Positions 59,280 through 62,000 of a stretch of DNA of 62,000 bases are shown here, piece after piece. A model generated the notes under the pieces. That model was not told the DNA's origin and ran no database searches. It saw only the letters and a program-made list of their open reading frames with translations. Each line of letters opens with the position of its first letter. Position 1 is the stretch's first letter. The position numbers and the translations under genes are program-made. The DNA is from Nymphaea colorata (taxonomy: Eukaryota > Streptophyta > Magnoliopsida > Nymphaeales > Nymphaeaceae), in NCBI RefSeq assembly GCF_008831285.2, contig NC_045150.1, forward strand, positions 1 through 62,000, in the 5' to 3' direction.

Positions 59280-62000
59280 AGGGAGAGAGAGAGGAGAGAG
59301 AAAGAGCCGATAAAATGGAAATCTATATCAAAATTTGGGGACAAGAAGTCCCCTAGTTACAAAAATTTGGGGACAAAAAGTTCCCTAGCCACAATAACAA
59401 ACCGCAAGGCAGAAACAAAAAGATGAAATATACAATACAACTCACAGAAAAACAAAATAAGAGGGGTGGGGTGCGAGTGGAAGGATGGAACGACACCATC
59501 ACCTAGCCACAGAAAGAGGACGATGCCGTAGCCGAATGGCAAAATGGATATCCCTATGCACAAGACGAGCCACAGACTCCGGCTAAGAGAAGGTGCCCTG
59601 AAGACCCTGTTGTTGCGCTCCTCCCAAATGCGCAACCAAGCTGAAATGAGCCAGAACCTCCAGACACGACCCCAGGAAACAAACAAGTGGGGAGAAGGAC
59701 AGAAAAGGAAAAAAAGACAAATGGAGGGTGGGTTTGGAAGACTACTAACAAGGGAAGGCCAGACAGAAGCAAGAACACTAAAGAAGAAAGGGTAAGAGGA
59801 AAAAAGGTGGACCCGAGACTCAGCCGCGGCGAGACAGAGGGGACATTGGTTAGCTAAACTAATGCCCAGGCACTGCAAGCGATCAAAAGTGTTGATGTAG
59901 CCAACATGAAGAAGCCAAACAAAAGCAAAATCACGAGGAGAAGGGCCAGGGACCAAAGGGATCGGGATGGGAGCGACGCCACAGAAGAATCAAAGGAAAC
60001 CAGGTAGCAAGAAGAAAAAGTGAAACCACGGGAAGGTGAAAGAGGCAAAGATGGGGATACAAACGATGGGAGACCAGCAAGGCGGAGGAAAAGAGGAAGG
60101 ACGAAAAGCATGTCGCACCAAAAGTGAGAGGGAGAGGTGTGAGAGATGGAACTACTCTAAACACTAGGAGAATGCAGGTCAAATTTGGAGCAAATGAATA
60201 GGGTGATGGGAGACTGCTCAATAGCTAGACACTACTACGAAGAACACAGAGAAGACTCACAAGCCCAACTAAGGTTGGTAACCCCAGCACCCCCAAGAAG
60301 ACGCAGAAAGGCAACCATATCCCAACGCGCAAAGCGATCGAAGGCCGATCATCATCGATGATAAAATTATGAATGATTTTGTCAAACCTATTCAGAACAA
60401 CCACAGGAGGTCGAAAGACCACCAGAGCATGGAGGGGAACAGACACAAGACAATGTTTATCAAGAGTAATACTACCTGAGAGAGAAAACAACTTTCTCTG
60501 CCAACATTGAAGGCGATCAACAAGTTTCTACTCCACTCCATCCCAAATAGTAATCTGAAGACCCAAATAGTCCATAGGCAGGCCAGCAGCCTTACACCCA
60601 AAGCGAACAAGAAGTACCATGGCAAGATCTGCGTGCATGAGGGAAAGTGACACTTAGAAGAATTAATAGAAAGACCTGAGATGAGCTCAAAACCCGAAAG
60701 ATGAGCCAAGTTCTCACAATCTATTGGCAAGAAGCACTGCTAAACAGGAGAAAGTCGTCATCATACTAAAGGGTGGAGAAGGCTTATAAATGGGGGAGTG
60801 AATGCGGAGCGAGGAAGCCAACGGCCGCAGCGTGATGAAATAAAGCAGAAAAGCACTCGACAACTAAGTTGAAAAGCAAAGGTGATAACAGACAACCCTG
60901 ACGAAGGCCACGACCGAGACAAAAGAAATCACCACATAACCCATTGAAGGAGACCGCAAGCTGGGCCCCAGTGGCAAGCGAAGGTGTCCACTACCTAAAC
61001 GATGGACCAAAAGCAAGGCGGGTGAGGATGTCAGAAAGGAACTCCCAACTAACCGAGTCAAAGGCCTTAGAGATGTCCAACTTAAGGATGAATAAGGAAG
61101 ACGCAGACAGTATAGGGAGTGAACAACCTCATGGGCCAGGACAACAACGTCATGGAAACACCGACCCTTGATGAAAGCAACCTGGAAGGGCTTAAAGATA
61201 GAAGGCAAAACAGGCACAAGCCTTAAGGAAAATAACTTAGCAATAATCTTGTAAGGTGTGCCCAAGATGGAGATCAAGTGAAAGTGGGCGACGTCCGTAG
61301 GGTTAGGACGCTTAAGCACCAAGACGCAGGTGGCTCGATTAAATTCTTTAAGGAAGACAGAGTTGGAGGCAAACTCATCACAAAACGCAAACATATCAGC
61401 GCTACAAGCCTCCCAAAAGGTGCGAAAAAATCCAATAGGAAACCATCAATATCATGCACCATTGATCTCTTGGTGCAGGAAGGGCCGCCCAAGAGAGATC
61501 GCACATGAGACAGAGAGGGAGGAGAGGTGAAAGTCTGGCAACGGGGCGCAAAAGCAAAAAGACTTAAAGTAGAAGTCTAAAAAATGAGCAGTCAAAGCCT
61601 GGAGAATGTCATCACCAAGAAAAACTTTATGCCCGATAACCATAAACTAGAGCAACGACTTGCGGCGCCTTTGATGGAAGAATCTAGAATTCTGGTTTCC
61701 ATATGAAAGCCAACCCAGCCTAGAATGTTGCTGCCAATGGATGGACTCCCTAATCCACTACTCCTGAGCAAGACAGTGGAGACAAAGGAGATGAGAAGAC
61801 TGATCCACAGAAATATTGTCAGAAGATTGGATGGATAGGATCTACTCATCCCAAACGGTCACTTTAAAAAATTTGCCACTCCAGAAAATGTGTTTCAAGG
61901 CAAAGATCTCCTTCCTGATGGAATGTAACTTCCGCGAGAGCCTAAAAGCAGCCCACCTACCATTGATGATGCGAACCCACCATTTAGAGATGGCAGCCAC
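59280..62000 (-). mobile_element. LINE A, second copy, cut by the window end
   Basis: Same element as 1680-4387 on the same strand: 3' end in (GA)n near 59282-59300, zinc-binding block near 59850, RT from about 60680 to 61640, and the start of the endonuclease region toward 62000. The frame 60864-61394 (176 codons, through LLISKAF-like and FIKGRCFHDV blocks) is longer than its left equivalent, because the left copy lacks single bases. Confidence 0.85.

Larger units (their letters stand above)
57591..62000. repeat. Right copy of the 4.4-kb terminal duplication
   Basis: Matches 1-4387 in the same orientation, 57,590 bases apart at the start and 57,613 at the end. It continues to the last base of the window, so more of the repeat should follow. 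Confidence 0.95.

Noticed and set aside
1-62000. CRISPR arrays, bacterial operons, tRNA genes, organellar insertions
   Set aside because: No regularly spaced repeats with unique spacers, no bacterial gene organisation, no clear tRNA A/B boxes and no plastid or mitochondrial gene sequence were recognised by eye. A tRNA scan and an organelle search would settle the last two.

Overview
The window looks like nuclear DNA of a flowering plant. It holds one spliced protein gene with 24 coding exons, GT-AG introns and plant-type domain architecture, set in a landscape of LINE and Ty1/copia retrotransposons, MITEs and long (AT)n, (CT)n and (GA)n microsatellites. I see nothing bacterial, viral or organellar and no CRISPR array. 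I cannot name the species.

The only gene I would call host-encoded is a plant cyclopropane-fatty-acid synthase (CPA-FAS) on the + strand. Its coding exons run from 14154 to 28513. A TATA box and non-coding first exon lie near 11.42-11.57 kb and a poly(A) signal near 28.70 kb. It joins an N-terminal FAD-binding amine-oxidase-like domain to a C-terminal SAM-dependent cyclopropane synthase domain. Spliced, it gives about 863 residues, close to the usual plant length, but only if one missing base is allowed in exon 1 and one in exon 14. Every other junction keeps phase, so I read this as an intact gene with two deletion-type sequence errors, or a very young pseudogene.

Layout. 1-4387: the first copy of a segment that returns at 57591-62000 (copia LTR end, LINE 3' part, then a second LINE on the opposite strand). 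1680-6672: LINE A, minus strand. 6.7-7.5 kb: G/A-rich minisatellite. 7.5-11.4 kb: intergenic, with a CACTA-like remnant. 11.4-28.7 kb: the CPA-FAS gene, with a decayed 5.8S rDNA copy and a MITE in its 5' UTR intron. 28.7-36.1 kb: intergenic, with two 179-bp hAT-type MITEs bearing 8-bp target duplications, plus copia scraps. 36.15-42.7 kb: LINE D, plus strand, with an internal tandem duplication. 44.05-49.14 kb: LINE B, plus strand, same family as LINE A. 49.4-52.6 kb: small direct repeats and a Myb/SANT-like coding relic. 52.6-58.9 kb: LINE C, split by a copia element at 52929-57714 with a 5-bp target duplication. 59.28-62 kb: LINE A repeated.

The most important structural point is that both window ends carry the same nested-transposon segment 57,590 bp apart, differing mainly by one-base gaps, most of them in the left copy. 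This means a recent tandem duplication of about 57.6 kb containing the CPA-FAS gene, or an assembly redundancy, or less likely a circular molecule read as linear. The same one-base-deletion signature could explain the two breaks in the CPA-FAS gene. I found no convincing undescribed molecular system.
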